Source of the DNA: Monarcha castaneiventris obscurior
Lineage: Eukaryota; Chordata; Aves; Passeriformes; Monarchidae
Length of the DNA stretch: 64,000 bases
NCBI GenBank assembly: GCA_026261815.1
Contig: JAMPIT010000894.1
Location: forward strand, 51,061,147-51,125,146
Direction: 5' to 3'
Shown here: positions 52,116-64,000 of the stretch, piece by piece
Layout: each line of letters starts with the position of its first letter
Numbering within the stretch: the stretch's first letter is position 1
Made by a program: the position numbers and the translations under genes
Notes under the pieces: generated by a model
Databases searched by the model: none
Told to the model about the DNA's origin: nothing
The model's input: the letters and a program-made list of their open reading frames with translations, nothing else

Positions 52116-54439
52116 CGTTGATATCACATACTTCCTCACACATCCTGCAAGACATTCTTCTTTATCCTTCAAATAGTTTGCTTTTTGCATGCAGACACAT
52201 CTCAATATTAACATCATATGTGAGAGACCAAATAATAAATGCTAGAGATGGCCAGCATGCAAAACAGAAATAATATTCTTTCTTAAGAGGTTTTAAATTC
52301 TCTCTAATCTAATTCAAGAAAACTGACCAGCCTCAAAAATAATGGTCAGTTTTGGAAATGGTTATCAGCTTTTTAACAGTACAGTGTCAGTTCAGAAACC
52401 AGCACACTTCTTAGATGTAAGGAGGCATGAGATCAAATCACCATTCTGATCTCACTTTGCCATTTCAAAAACAAGGATGACTCATTTCCGATGCCGTGAC
52501 ATAAAGGTCTTCCACTTTGGAAGGTGGTGTTACAGTGTCATCTCTCTGAATAAATATACTTACTTAGCATGCAAATGAGTTGCTGAAACTCTACAGAGTG
52601 ACAGGTAGAAATATGGTAACTCAGTGTATGTCTATGGATTTATTCCATATTAATTATTAACTGTGTTGCAGGCAGAGTGTATATGTTTTCTCATTCTAAA
52701 TTATATCCCGTTAATGAAAATTGCTTCCTCTGTGCAGAATCAGTACCCCATGTGGCTCTCTAAGCCACAGATGAAGAATTCAATTAACCACAATTTGAAT
52801 ACATGCCAATTATTCCACTGCTTCAAGTTATTTTGTCTAATAAGTATTTTCATACATAAAAATAGTTTGTGTGCATCTTTTGACACCAAAAAATTATTTG
52901 AGGTTATATCTATACTTCCTTTGTGCTGATTATGTGGGCCCCATATTTTGCATGGTTTATGGACTACCCTAATGGGTTTGAAAGTAACCTTTTCCAGAGG
53001 GGTGTAAAAAAGACCCTTATGATCAATGACCATCAGGTTCTACCTATATTATCTTTTAAACTCTTAGTATGACTCAAAAGGTAGCTAAACCATGGATTAG
53101 GTCACTCCATAGGGATAGATTTTTCTTTTCCCAAGAAAATTTGTTTTCCTCTTACGTAAACAATGTAACAAAATAGGATAATGCAAAAATACAACAAGCA
53201 AGCAGAATAAAGAGTTGACTTTGAATGCTCTATTTCCCCTAAACTTTCCTATTTTAAAGTTCATGCAACTTACATGAAAATTTCCTCTGTAATACAAAGC
53301 AAAGTTCAAAGAAGTTTCCTACTAAAGATAAACACTAGACAAAAACACAAACAAATGTAGACTCAATTTGCTTCAGAAAGTAACGCTTCTGTGAGCACTG
53401 GTACTAATGAAGTTTCATCTCTTTTGGATTTAGAGTTTATCAAAAAACATAAATAGATGTTTTCCAGTAGCATCTCTCCCTACATCTCTAAATGTAGATT
53501 TTTAATGGTTTTTGTCTAATGATACATAGACTTGCCGTGCAGTCTTTATCTTAGACTCTCTTCCCATTATCTGGCTCCAAATTTCATAAAGCCTTAGGCA
53601 GTCTCAAAAATAACTACAAAGTCCTGTTGATTCAGCAAACCAGTTCAGATATTATTGTGAGACATGGAGCACACAAACAGATACAGATAAAAGTGACTGC
53701 CTAAGCCTCATTTCATAGTTGAAAATTACTGGGAAAAAAAGATACTAAAACAAACCTCTTTTAGAACTGAAATTACTTTGAAATAATTGAGAGACTTGAA
53801 GATATCTAACATGGAATCTCTACTGTTCAATTTCAGTTTTTAATATCAATTTCATTACTTGCTCAAGTAATTGATCCTGTTAAAGAACACACTCCATGAT
53901 TACAAAGCACTAGCTCCTGACAAAATTTATGATTCTTGCAATTTTTCTGGATTACTAAACCATGCAAAGAACTTGTGGTCAACTCAAATATAAGAAAGAA
54001 GATGTCCTGAAGACAGGACATGTGAGCCCTGGTCATCTGCCAGTGCCATCCTACCATGCAGAAGGGATGTGCTGAAGCCACCCACCAATTCTTGATCTGT
54101 GGGATTTGTAGATGTGCTATTGAGCAAATTTGTTCAGGGAATCCAGCATAATTCCCCACCCCAGCATCTGGATCTCTGCTAGGCAGATTTGCTTTGGAGG
54201 TGGATCTGGATCCATACATTTCCAGTATCTGTATTTTAGGAGTGCTCTCCAATAGACTGACCCAGGCTGGTCCACACTCCTTTCTCTGGTATCCAAATCC
54301 ATCAAGAATTGCAGGGACCTCTCTACAGCAGGTGTCTGATAAACCTGGTGACTGCAGTTTTCTCTGTGAGCTGGCAGCCCTAAATCCACTGGACTAACAA
54401 AGACCACAGAAAAATAGACTTGATCAACAAATAATCAGC

Positions 54440-54772
54440 ATAGAATCATAGAATGGCTTGGGTTGGAAGGAACCTTAAACATCATCTAATTCCAACCCCT
54501 GTCGTAGGTAGAGACACTTCCCACTTGATCAGATTGCTCAGAGCTCCATCCAGCCTGGCATTAGGCACTTCCAGAAATGGGACATCCACAATTTCTCTGG
54601 GCAACCTGTTCCAGTGCCTCACCAACCTCACAGCAAAGAATTTCTTCCTACTATCTAATCTAAGCCTACTCTCTTTCAGTTTGAAGCCATTCCCCCTCAT
54701 CCTGTCACTACACGCCCTTGAAAAAAGTCCTTCCCCATCTTCCCTGTTGGCTCCCTTCAGGCCCTGGAAGGC
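54440..54772 (-). mobile_element. CR1 LINE, 5'-truncated, with the end of ORF2
   Basis: Non-LTR retrotransposon fragment in the same orientation as INSC. The plus strand opens with the reverse complement of the CR1 tail (TAGAATCATAGAATGG, then GGGTTGGAAGGAACCTT). Behind it, minus-strand codons within 54700-54482 read FKLKESRLRLDSRKKFF and VRLVRHWNRLPREIVDVP, the typical C-terminus of the CR1 reverse-transcriptase polyprotein. Only the last tenth or so of the element is present, so it cannot move by itself. The readable frame and clean tail suggest it is younger than the other CR1 copies here. Confidence 0.93.
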
Positions 54773-57585
54773 CTATGACATTTGTTTGCCATCAGAGGGA
54801 AGCTGGATGATTCAGGTCAGTGTCACGAGTTACACTGCTAAAAACAACCAGGGGAACAGGACTCCAGGGCTCATCCTGCCCTCAACACCTGCCTTTTACA
54901 GTGTGCACCTGAACCACGGAGCACTGAGACACAGGAAAATGCAAAAGGTCAGGAAAGGAATTCTCAGACCAGCTCATCTTTTAGCACCTTTTGAAGGGGC
55001 ACCAACTTAGCAAAATATCAACATGCAGAGATTTCACTGGGAGTAGTAAGACTTTTCACAAGAGTAAGAGACTAAGTAGTTAACCTTCAGAACTTAACAC
55101 ACCCAAAATCAAGAAGATTTGAAGGTTCATCTTTAAATGTTTTTTGGTGAACTTAGCATAAAGACATATTTGAGTAGGAAGGGTGCCTTTAGGTCCTTGG
55201 AAAATTTCCCTATTTAATAAATTAACTTCAAAAATAGTGTCATTATTTCATTTTTTCCAAATGTCAAGACAGCATCATCTTCTTAGTCTTGTGGTTGCCC
55301 TGGAAATTAATCTGAAGTCTAATTAAAAATCCCTATTTTTATAAGCAAAATAGGTAAACAGATATTAAACAGATACCTCTATTAAATGACAATATCATAT
55401 ATTTTTATAAAATTGGTGGTGATGACCTTCTTTGGTTATTCTATAGATATATATAAATATATTTCATAATTTAAAATTTGTTTTTATTTCCACAGTTTTC
55501 TTCCACTCCCTCAGACTTTCACACATATTGAATTTATGAATGGTGAACCTTCCTTTTCAGGTTTGTAGTCTGCTTTGCACTAAACTAGAAATTTGAGTTG
55601 TCAAGAGCAATATAAATTTGAGAAACCACAGTTAATTAAGAACCTTTAAAACAGTTTTGGTCAAACTGCAGTCACCTTGGAAATTGTTTTTGCTAAAATA
55701 TGTAATTACTAACACTGTAATAACACTCTTCTAAACAACTAATGGCAACTAATGCTCATCAACCAGTGCACAAAAGTACTGAATATTTGAGGCAAAAGTG
55801 AAAATTAGATACAAATGTTTTGCTATAAAATAAGATACACTGAAAGTGTAAACCTATCAAAGAGATTTAAACTTAAAGAACGCTTAAGAAACAGAAGGCT
55901 TCTCTGATAACTTTCCCTTAGTGGGAGATTTAAGATGATCTGAAAGTATTTCCCGTTATTGTGAAACCAGCTACTCAGGAAGAAAGATGCCATAGGATTT
56001 GGAGGATGAAACACACATTTTAGCCTGTTAAAGGGCCAGTATCTTCCACAGTTGAGGGTCCCTTACCTCATTTGTGGGAGGGGGAGGTGTCTACAGAGGT
56101 GGAAGGTGTGATGATAATATACCTTTATTGATAATAAAGGCACACTGCTCAGTGGGCTTTTATCAACAGTCCTGATATAAGAAGAAAGACACAAGCTCAA
56201 AAAAAAAAGAATTAGCAAGTAATTTAATAGAGTGGCAAAATAGATCAATATAGAATTGCTAATTCTCTTAGTTAATTGCTCCTTTAAGGCTGATTCATCT
56301 CTAAGTAATATTAATTTTTGTACATATTATACAAGCGTTTTGTAATTCACTCAAATCAATGACATAAGCATAAATGATAGTGTGTCTGCAAAGTTCCAGA
56401 TACCCATCTTCAGAAACAAAGTGGCACCTGAAAACTACTCAGAAGCAAGACAGAGTCTCTGTTTCTAAAATGCAAATTAAAATCATCTCAACATCACAAT
56501 TCAAGATCCATCCAGAGGGAGACAGCAAAAGAGTACATACAGCAGGGATCAAAAACAGTTATTACAGCAAGTTGAGGGAGAAAAAAACCTTTCAAGATAT
56601 TATCTAATAGGAGAAAAAACTTCACTAAGAAATCTCTAGAAATTTTTTCTGGGACATTATATTGCTTAAAAATAGAAAATAATTCCAGTTGCTTCCGATA
56701 TTTGTGCCATATTTGTGATTGGGAATTTATTTTTTCTCCCTGAAAACAGGAAGTAAATACACCTAGATGAGCCGAAGAAGCTAACATCCCCATAAAATAA
56801 TAACAGTGGTTAGAGACAGGATCTGCTTGCAAAGTCTAGGTTTATTCTGAGACTGTGACAGGGAACTGTATTCTTGGCATGCTGAGGCAGAGCAACAGAG
56901 ACGAAGGTTGTAGGAAACTTATATTTTGGAATGAAGGAAGTCTTCACTACATTTTTATTTACTTTACTTCCTATTGCTGACTTATCTAGATAAGGAATAG
57001 GCAGAATAGCCAGGTTCTCACATTGTTTGTTTTTAAAAAAGCACACAGGACATGCACCCTGTATGGGTCACATTGTGACCATCTCATAAACCAGGGCATA
57101 TAACTAGAAGAGTGACTGTGCTAGTGGCCACAGTTTTCTGTCTTTCAGGTTAAAACCTGGTGGGAGGAAAGAATAACCATCTCTCAGACTTCCTTCAAGG
57201 AGTTGAAAAGATTCTCATGTTTTGAAACAGGCTCAACCAGCCAAAGGCACCTAAGACATTTGATCTCCCCAGAGCAGAGCACAAATTAGCCTTTCAATAC
57301 AAATTAGTTCTTCAATTGAGCAGAGATTTCATTCTTCCAACTAAACTCCTTGCTTTGCAAGTGGGAGCACATTATCTTATCCCAATAATATCCCATAGAA
57401 TCTAAAATATGAAAGGCAGAATTGTAACTAAGGAATTTTGTCTTAAAAATTTTAGTTTTTAAGGTAGAGAGTTGGACCCCTGAAGTATAGCAATCCATAG
57501 CATTGACTATATAATGCCAGCCAGTACTGTTATTTATTTATGCTGGCCACGTGCACAAAAAGACAGAGATAACCAGTTGAAAAGA

Positions 57586-57600
57586 GAAAAAAAAAAAAAA
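57586..57600. repeat. Poly(A) tract in INSC intron
   Basis: About 15 A in a row. No retroposon body or target duplication is recognised. Confidence 0.7.
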
Positions 57601-60600
57601 AGACATCAGGAAAATGATTATTACAGTCTTACATAGGAAACTTATTTGAATATCAATAATATAATGGTGTAGTTAAAATTCAGATAGTCAGGTGACTTTT
57701 GGCCTAATTTTCATTTTCGTGTCTGTTACTGGCAGTCATGTTTCTCTTGTTTTCTTAAGCTTTTTTAAATAACTGATTTTTTTTTAAATTTATCTCTTTC
57801 TAGCTATATTAGTTTAAATCATGTTTTCTCAGTGTGATCTAGTCAATACTGGAAAGGATCCCGCAATTTTAATTTACCAAGCACAGTGCACTGTCAGGCC
57901 TCTCAGAGGGAAGGCAATTCCAGCCACATACCCAGTGATCAGGGTGCTAATGTCAGAGCTGGATACTAACAGAGACCTGTGCAAGAAAAGGGTACAGATA
58001 CCCTTTTATGACCTTTTCCATGTGTGAAGGCTTTGTTAATAAACTCCCCAGTATTCAAGAAACTCACATCGAAAAGTAGTGCTGAAAGTTTCTTTCATAC
58101 AGACAGGGATATTTAAAAGAAATCTAAAAGAGCTGTTAATACTCTTCTCATTAGAAACATTATTCTCAAAGTCTTTCACCTGGGGTTCAGCAATATTTAA
58201 CAATCAAAACTTCTTTATATTAAAGTAACATCTGTCTCTAATCTCCTTTTGATACTACAATCTCCATTTAAGGAGGAAAAATGTGAGGAAAGACAGTAAA
58301 AAAAACCACAAATGCCTGATAAGGAAAATAAAGGTGAAGAGCAGAGAAGAGAAAGTGGAACCTAGAGGAGGAATGGATTAAGGATTTAAAATCTTAAATG
58401 AGACAGAAGATCTCAGTGTCAAAACCAGCAGCATCTCCAAAATACCAAGAAAACAGGAAAGAATTAATCAGGAAAAAAAAAAAGCAGCAACCATTTCCAT
58501 TTTTTCCTTCCAACCTAATAGCCTTTTTCCACCTCAAAGTGTTTTGAAACTTAATTCACTGATTTTAGACCTAGGAATAACCACTTTAAAATGGATGTGT
58601 TCACTGCACATTAATTCTTTGTCTGCCTGAAGAAGAGAGGACCAGAAGGTGTTAGGCTATACCTCCACAACTTCACAGGTAAGGTGAGAATACTAACAAC
58701 ACTGAAGAGACAAGTGGAAATGCAGAGAGAAAAAATTATTATACATAAACATACTGTGCACAAACATTCATATTTCATATTTTTCCATGTAAAGTCTAAG
58801 ATGATGGTTAAAGTCAAGAATACTCTGAATTATAAGGGGTTTGGCTAAATCGCTCTTCTGACAGGGCTTAAACTCCATTAAGACTGTATATACTACGCTG
58901 CTGAATTTAGGCATGAACCCTTCTGACAGGATATTTTTATGTTTCTTTGAAGTAAAAAAACCCACTCTTCAGAAAATAAATATCTGCAGAAAGAAAAATA
59001 ACATGGCAAGTTCATATCCATTTTGACCCAAAAGTGGGGACTAAGGAATCTGGAAAATATTTCTTTATGACTATACTTATACTATGTATTTTGCTAAAAA
59101 ACTGTGGAATCTCAGTATAATGTTGCTGGCTACAGAACCAGTCCCATGCTTCTGTAAAATGAACAACAATAATCTTGTTTATCAGTAAGTCCAGCTCTCA
59201 GTTCTTTCTCTAGGTTTCTTTCCTGACCTAATCTAACACTGCCTGGGAACTGAAAGAAAAAGGAGGTTGGTTTTCAGATAATGAAGACAGGAAAAGTTTG
59301 TTATCATTTACACAAAAAGAGCTTTCCAGAAGTCAAAAGGCAGAACATTTTTAAAGGTGCTTGAGTAGTAAAATACTTGCAGACAACACAAAATGTATCC
59401 AACATCCAGCTCCTGGGAAGACTGTTATTTGTACCATCACAGAGGGTGGTAATTAATAATAATTCTACGTGCTGTATAGAAGGACATAGCGTGAATTTAA
59501 GATGAGATAAAATGGCACAAAGGAAAACAAAGTTCCATGTTCCCTCCCTGCATTTCAGCTATCTTTCTCCCATTTTTGGCTTACACAGTAAAGCACACTT
59601 CAGTCTAGCAAATTAAACTTTCTTAAATCAGAATTAATGCTAAAGTAGTAATATACTTAAAAATATTAAATGGTTTTCTATAAGTAGTTGTGTTACTTAA
59701 ATTAAAGTTTTGTATGAAAAACAGCATTTAAGTTTGAGGGGCTCTTCTATACAATTTTATAATATTCAGAGCACATTTTGTTGTATCTGCTATGAATCTT
59801 CTTACTTTGTTTAATTGTTTCAACATTTAGTATAACTCAATTCCAAATCATCTTTCACTGGACAGGATGACTTGATCATTCAGAATGGACATGAAAATAC
59901 GTTTCACATTTGTTGCATCTTCCAAAATAAAATCTTTAATCAAAAAATTTTCAAACCTACTCATCTTTAATGTAAATCTCCCTAGGCAAACGTCTACTGC
60001 CTGGGACATAATAATATATATACTGGGAAGAGATATTGACTACATTAGTTACCTAAAAGGATTTACGTCAAAAACCAAAATGGCAATTTATGATACCCTT
60101 ATAAAATGTAGAATTGTACTGCTTTTTTTCTTTTCAGCTGAGAGTATTTTCCTCATTGCAACTGGGCACACAGCAATTTAAGAGACAATATATTCCATAA
60201 GACTTCCATAAATGGCAGATACCGCCCCCACCCCCAAGTACAAGACTGAAACAAGGGGAGCAATTTAGTCAAACACGTGCTTGTTCAAGAATTCGAAGGA
60301 AGACTTCCACATTACCCAAAATGCTTGACTGGCAGCTCTTAAAAGACAAGATGAGCAGCACTCAGGTTCCACCTGGACATTCAGTGGTCAGTAAAAGAGG
60401 AGCCCAAGGTAGGATTTTATACTTCCCATTGCTGCAGGAGCCAGGGAATCATCTCAGGAGCTTCCTGCAGCACACCACAGAGAACACCACCCTTTCTGCT
60501 CTAGTTTTTCATTCTGAGAAGGAAGGTGAGGTGTTATGAGGGGTGAAATCTCCTCAGTTCTTGGAAGGAAGCCATTCAGTTCACTGTTCATCCAGCTGGT

Positions 60601-61535
60601 GAGATGAACTTGCAGCTTGCAAGTTACAAAAGGCCTGGAACTAGCCTGTCACCTAAAAAACATCAAGTATTCCGTTCAATTTCTGCCTTCCTCATAAAAA
60701 GAAGGGGCTTGGTGTGCTACCCTCACAGCAAACTGCAAACTCAGCTGACAGCAGAATTGAGATGAGGGCTTAAAAAATAAGGAAATCAAAACTATGAGAG
60801 CATAAAACAAAAAGGACTTGAACAATTCTACATATGTAATAGGACACAGCCATGTCAACACCACAGCTGGTATCCTTGACTTTGCCCAAAGAGCAACACA
60901 GTAATTACGGCTTAATTCTATCTTTTTATACACAGCCCTGAGCTGAAAAACTAGTAAGTGCTATTAATATAAGCTAGGTTACCTAGTAACCCCTCTAGAA
61001 CACAAATAATCAGTTTCTAGAGTCCACTGTGCCTTAACCTCCAAGGCCTGGCTCCTGGTTAAGGGTGAACAAAGCCTTCTGTGGCAGTGCAGATCCTAAA
61101 TCTACCATAAGTCATCTCTTAGCTACTTCAGAAGTGTGAAGGGGAAGGTTGTGAGGCCTGAATGATGGACTTTTAGTTACAATCACAAGGTCTCATGAAC
61201 AGAAGTAGATTAAGGGAGCTGAGTACCAACCTCCATCCCTCAGTGATGACTGCTGGAACCCTCAGGCCTCATGCACATTACTGTGTTGAGGCAAAATTAA
61301 TCTCTGAGATGCCAAATAAGCAGTGCCTCTGCAGCACCCCATTGCATAGGAGTGCCTGGGAGGAGCAAAAGGATTCCCTCTGATTTCATCCACGCATTAC
61401 CATAGACCTTTAGTGTTCTGTGTCCCTTTACTGAAAAAACAAATTAAAAATACTGGAGAGAAGAAAAGGGAAAGGCAAAAGTGCATTAGCAGTATTTGCC
61501 AATAAAAATTTGAAAACTGTCTACCAGGCAGTTAG

Positions 61536-61583
61536 GTTTTGGTCCAAAGCCCACCGACGTCAATGGGCTGGGGATCAGATCCT
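61536..61583. repeat. Ancient amniote interspersed repeat remnant
   Basis: TTTTGGTCCAAAGCCCACCG followed by ACGTCAATGGGCTGGGGATC matches the common sauropsid repeat motif around 'aaagcccattgaagtcaatgggctttggatcag'. It lies in the large INSC intron. Confidence 0.45.
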
Positions 61584-62037
61584 TATTCAGCTTTTGGAGC
61601 TAATTCTTCTTTGAACTGACAACTGTATATTTAGGGTCCATATATATCTTTGCCTCAAAGCTCCATCCGGTCAAGTTTTGAACCCCTCCAATGACAGAAA
61701 TTGACAACCTCTCTGGGTCTCTGTGCCGCTGTTTGGCCAAATTCATGATGGAAAAAATAATTTACTATCTCAGATGTATGGAACTGCACCTTGTTGTTTT
61801 TTTTTTTGAAATCACATTAAAGCTGTTGTATTTTGTAATGCTCATGAAAAAAAGCCACACAACAAACCAAAACCAAAGAGGGAACTGAAGCAGATAAAGA
61901 AAGAGGCACATATTGAAAAGAACCAAGAAAGTAATACATGAAATAAACTTAGCTCTGACTATGTCAAAACAGACACAGTGCTGAAGTCTGTTGGCTTTTA
62001 CACAAATGTGACAGGGGCTTGCTGAGAAATTCCTCAC

Positions 62038-62216
62038 CTGATCCCGGGAATATGGAGTATCCACTATGCGTTTGTCGGAACACGCTGCTAGGAGAATCTT
62101 CATTGCATTTAACTGGAGCAATATTTCACAAGCCATGGTATCAAAGAAAGTAATATTGGCAAGAGCTGCTGAAGCCAGCAGGAAAACTTCACCTGATGAG
62201 GCTTCTTGGCACAGCT
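62038..62216 (-). CDS. INSC: INSC coding exon (armadillo-repeat region), fifth from the 3' end
   Basis: Internal exon of inscuteable, the adaptor that links the PAR3 polarity complex to LGN/GPSM2 and so orients the mitotic spindle at the cell cortex. Read on the minus strand it gives 59 whole codons, beginning LCQEASSGEVFLLASAALAN and ending RIVDTPYSRDQ, in the helical style of armadillo repeats. I recognise this as vertebrate INSC from memory of the family; no search was run. The acceptor is a pyrimidine-rich tract ending CTAG and the donor is CAG|GTGAGG. The exon starts with two bases (AG) that complete a codon from the upstream exon, probably Lys, and it ends in phase 0. A second AG lies directly after the chosen acceptor (216-215); using it would remove two bases and break the frame. 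The upstream exon is outside the window. Confidence 0.93.
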
Positions 62217-64000
62217 CTAGGAATGCAGAAAATGAGCTGAATAAAAGTCATTCCTACATTGCAGCATTTAAAGGCATCTGCAACTTGCAATAGTGATCAT
62301 ATTAGCCAATATCAAGTTCATAAACATTGAGATAAAAAGAGGAAACAAAAAATAAACTTTTTTTTTCAGTTATGTAACATCATAGAGGGGTTTAGCATGG
62401 AAAAAAACTTCTAAGATCATCGGCTCCAACCAAAACCATCACTGCCAAGTCCACCACCATGTCCCCAAGTGCCACATCTGCACAGCTTTTAAACATCTCC
62501 AGGGATGGCGACTCAACCACTTCCCTGGACAGCATTTTCAAACACTTAACAACCCTTTCCATGAAGTAATTTTTCTTAATATCCAATCTAAAACTCCCTT
62601 GGCACAACCTGAGGCCATTTACTCTTGTTCTATCACCTGTTACTTGGAAGAAGAGACCAGCACCCACTTCACCACAACCTCTAATGAATGATATGCTCTA
62701 CCTAATATACCATTCTACTGGGAATATTTCAGTGCATGTTGTTCAAAATAAAGCTTGATATAACTAAATAACATTAAATACAGGAGGCAGAAAGCTAACA
62801 GCAAATGATCCATAGGAGAATAATTCTGTTATACATCCTCTTCTTTAGAGCAAGGTACATATACCTGTTGCCTATCTCTAAATCTAATTCTCTGTAGTCA
62901 AAAACCATCCTGCCTATTTTTCAACTTCAATAAGAAGTGCTGAAGAGACAGCTACCTTTTAATCCCTTGTACATATGTACTTTAACTAAGATGTGAATCA
63001 CCTGGTAATGGGATTTCTGCATGGTTTAAAAATTGAACATATTACAGTAATTCAATTACTGAGTTATAAATATTACAAGGAAACTGGTGTGTGATTACTG
63101 AAATGGCTCTTGCAAAGTTATACTTCTTCCATTTTTAATGCTTACATTTCTTGGGTAGAATATATATCACTAAAATTCCTGTGGAACTTAAACAGCAACA
63201 ATCGAGGAAATGATCCACCAGCTAATGCCTTCTGGATGGGCTGTTCAGATTGGACTCTGGCTGTGGTATATGATAATAACCCAGAAAATCATCTGAAACA
63301 AATCAGGACAGATGCCTCTAGCTACAACAGAACCAAGCTCAGCACAGGTTAATTCCACCTGCTGGATTCAGGGCGGTGTCGGGGCACAAGCCTCTCCATT
63401 TGTTGCTGGACATCAGGAATAAATTGTTCCCTTGATTTTTGCGTCACTATTTCTGTTCAGGCCTAATGAAGAATTCCTAAATACATCTCAGATAATTCCC
63501 AGCCACTGCAGAATCCTCAAGCACTGGTACTATTCTCTTTTTCTTCTTTAAAAATAAAACCTCAAACACAAAAACATGTATGCATAGTGAAATGCTGCAG
63601 TTTAACTGTAACCACTGGGCTCACTAGAAAAATATCCAAACGTACTGATCCATTATACATGAGAAATCAAACTAGAAAACCCAAACAGTACATTCTGATG
63701 TGGAGCTCTGGGAAACTGAATTTCCAAACTAGAGGGAAGAGAAAGCTTCTAGTATTTGAGAGGGATGGAGCACACTGCCAGAAATAAGATATTCCCCTCT
63801 TTGTAAAGTAATGAGAAATATCATCTTGTTTTTCTAAAGTATCCTCACTGACCCAAGTTAAGAAAAATATTGCTGTTGCCTTTGTCTCTTTTTACCATGG
63901 ATCAGAGGCCTAGTCAAGAAAGACAGACTTTTTTTTTTTTTTAACAATACCTATAAATTATACCACGCTCTACTTTTTTTCTGAATTGTCATACAAATGC
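62217..64000 (-). other. INSC: INSC intron continuing beyond the window
   Basis: Sequence upstream of the 62216 acceptor. It contains a CR1 insertion (62.38-62.68 kb). I looked for the next upstream INSC exon and found no open, spliced, INSC-like segment before 64000, so this intron is at least 1.78 kb. Confidence 0.75.
62379..62682 (-). mobile_element. CR1 LINE, 5'-truncated, degraded
   Basis: CR1 3' portion in the same orientation as INSC. Plus-strand landmarks are CTAAGATCATCGGCTCCAAC, GTCCCCAAGTGCCACATCTG, CACTTCCCTGGACAGC and TATCCAATCTAAAACTCCC. Minus-strand codons still show an ORF2-like end (SFRLDIKKNYF, REVVESPSLEMFKS). The 3' tail is worn, with no clean ATTCTATG repeats. It lies about 160 bases upstream of the INSC acceptor at 62216. 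Confidence 0.9.

Larger units (their letters stand above)
51601..62037 (-). other. INSC: Large INSC intron (10.4 kb)
   Basis: A phase-0 GT-AG intron that splits ...YSRDQ from VVTIL.... It holds a MIR-like SINE remnant (about 52.03-52.12 kb), a CR1 LINE (54.44-54.77 kb), an A tract near 57.59 kb and an ancient repeat remnant near 61.55 kb. The known protein order is continuous across this intron, so no coding exon is expected inside it and none was found. The rest is AT-rich unique sequence. Confidence 0.85.

Noticed and set aside
54453..55010. 185-codon plus-strand open frame, the longest in the window
   Set aside because: Its first half is the antisense of the CR1 ORF2 end and its second half is unrelated intron sequence. 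It is a shadow frame of a retrotransposon.
63355..63430. Possible upstream INSC exon on the minus strand with a GTGGAA donor-like end
   Set aside because: The translation does not resemble the INSC segment expected upstream of LCQEASSG, and no convincing acceptor pairs with it.
1..64000. CRISPR arrays, tRNA/rRNA genes, prokaryotic operons or defence systems
   Set aside because: No regularly spaced repeats, no tRNA-like internal promoter boxes, no long intronless frames. The window is vertebrate nuclear DNA.

Overview
This is a vertebrate nuclear window, almost certainly from a bird. It carries several 5'-truncated CR1 LINEs with the bird-type 3' end, a solo retroviral LTR, and AT-rich unique sequence with scattered ancient amniote repeats. 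Large introns, GT-AG splice junctions and the absence of long open frames exclude a prokaryote. The LTR style hints at a songbird, but the order is not proven.

Only one protein-coding gene is supported: the 3' end of INSC (inscuteable spindle orientation adaptor), on the minus strand. Five coding exons are readable, in transcript order 62216-62038, 51600-51534, 49741-49586, 48931-48855 and 47504-47376. They join without a frame break into about 201 residues, which form the C-terminal armadillo-repeat part of the protein and end in the PDZ-ligand-like tail ESFV. A candidate poly(A) signal lies about 370 bases past the stop. The remaining 5' exons lie beyond position 64000.

Positions 1 to about 47 kb read as a gene desert downstream of INSC. 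In other amniotes the interval beyond the INSC 3' end leads to SOX6, so this stretch is expected to be non-coding with possible long-range regulatory elements (inference from known synteny). It holds: CR1 fragments near 2.7 and 13.2 kb; a degraded hairpin MITE near 14.0 kb; a roughly 310-bp inverted repeat pair at 11.0 and 16.1-16.4 kb, about 95% identical; a roughly 220-bp direct repeat pair at 24.3 and 25.7 kb, about 80% identical; a 440-bp solo LTR at 38.8-39.3 kb with perfect short inverted ends and a 4-bp target duplication; and AT-rich blocks rich in homeodomain-type motifs (about 17.7-18.4, 22.7-23.5, 33.6-34.2 and 36.0-36.5 kb) that look like conserved non-coding elements but could not be tested.

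The INSC introns contain two CR1 insertions (54.4 and 62.4 kb), a MIR-like SINE remnant (52.0 kb) and an ancient repeat remnant (61.5 kb). I saw no tRNA, rRNA, CRISPR or bacterial-type system, and no clearly new coding system. The most unexplained structures are the two local repeat pairs.
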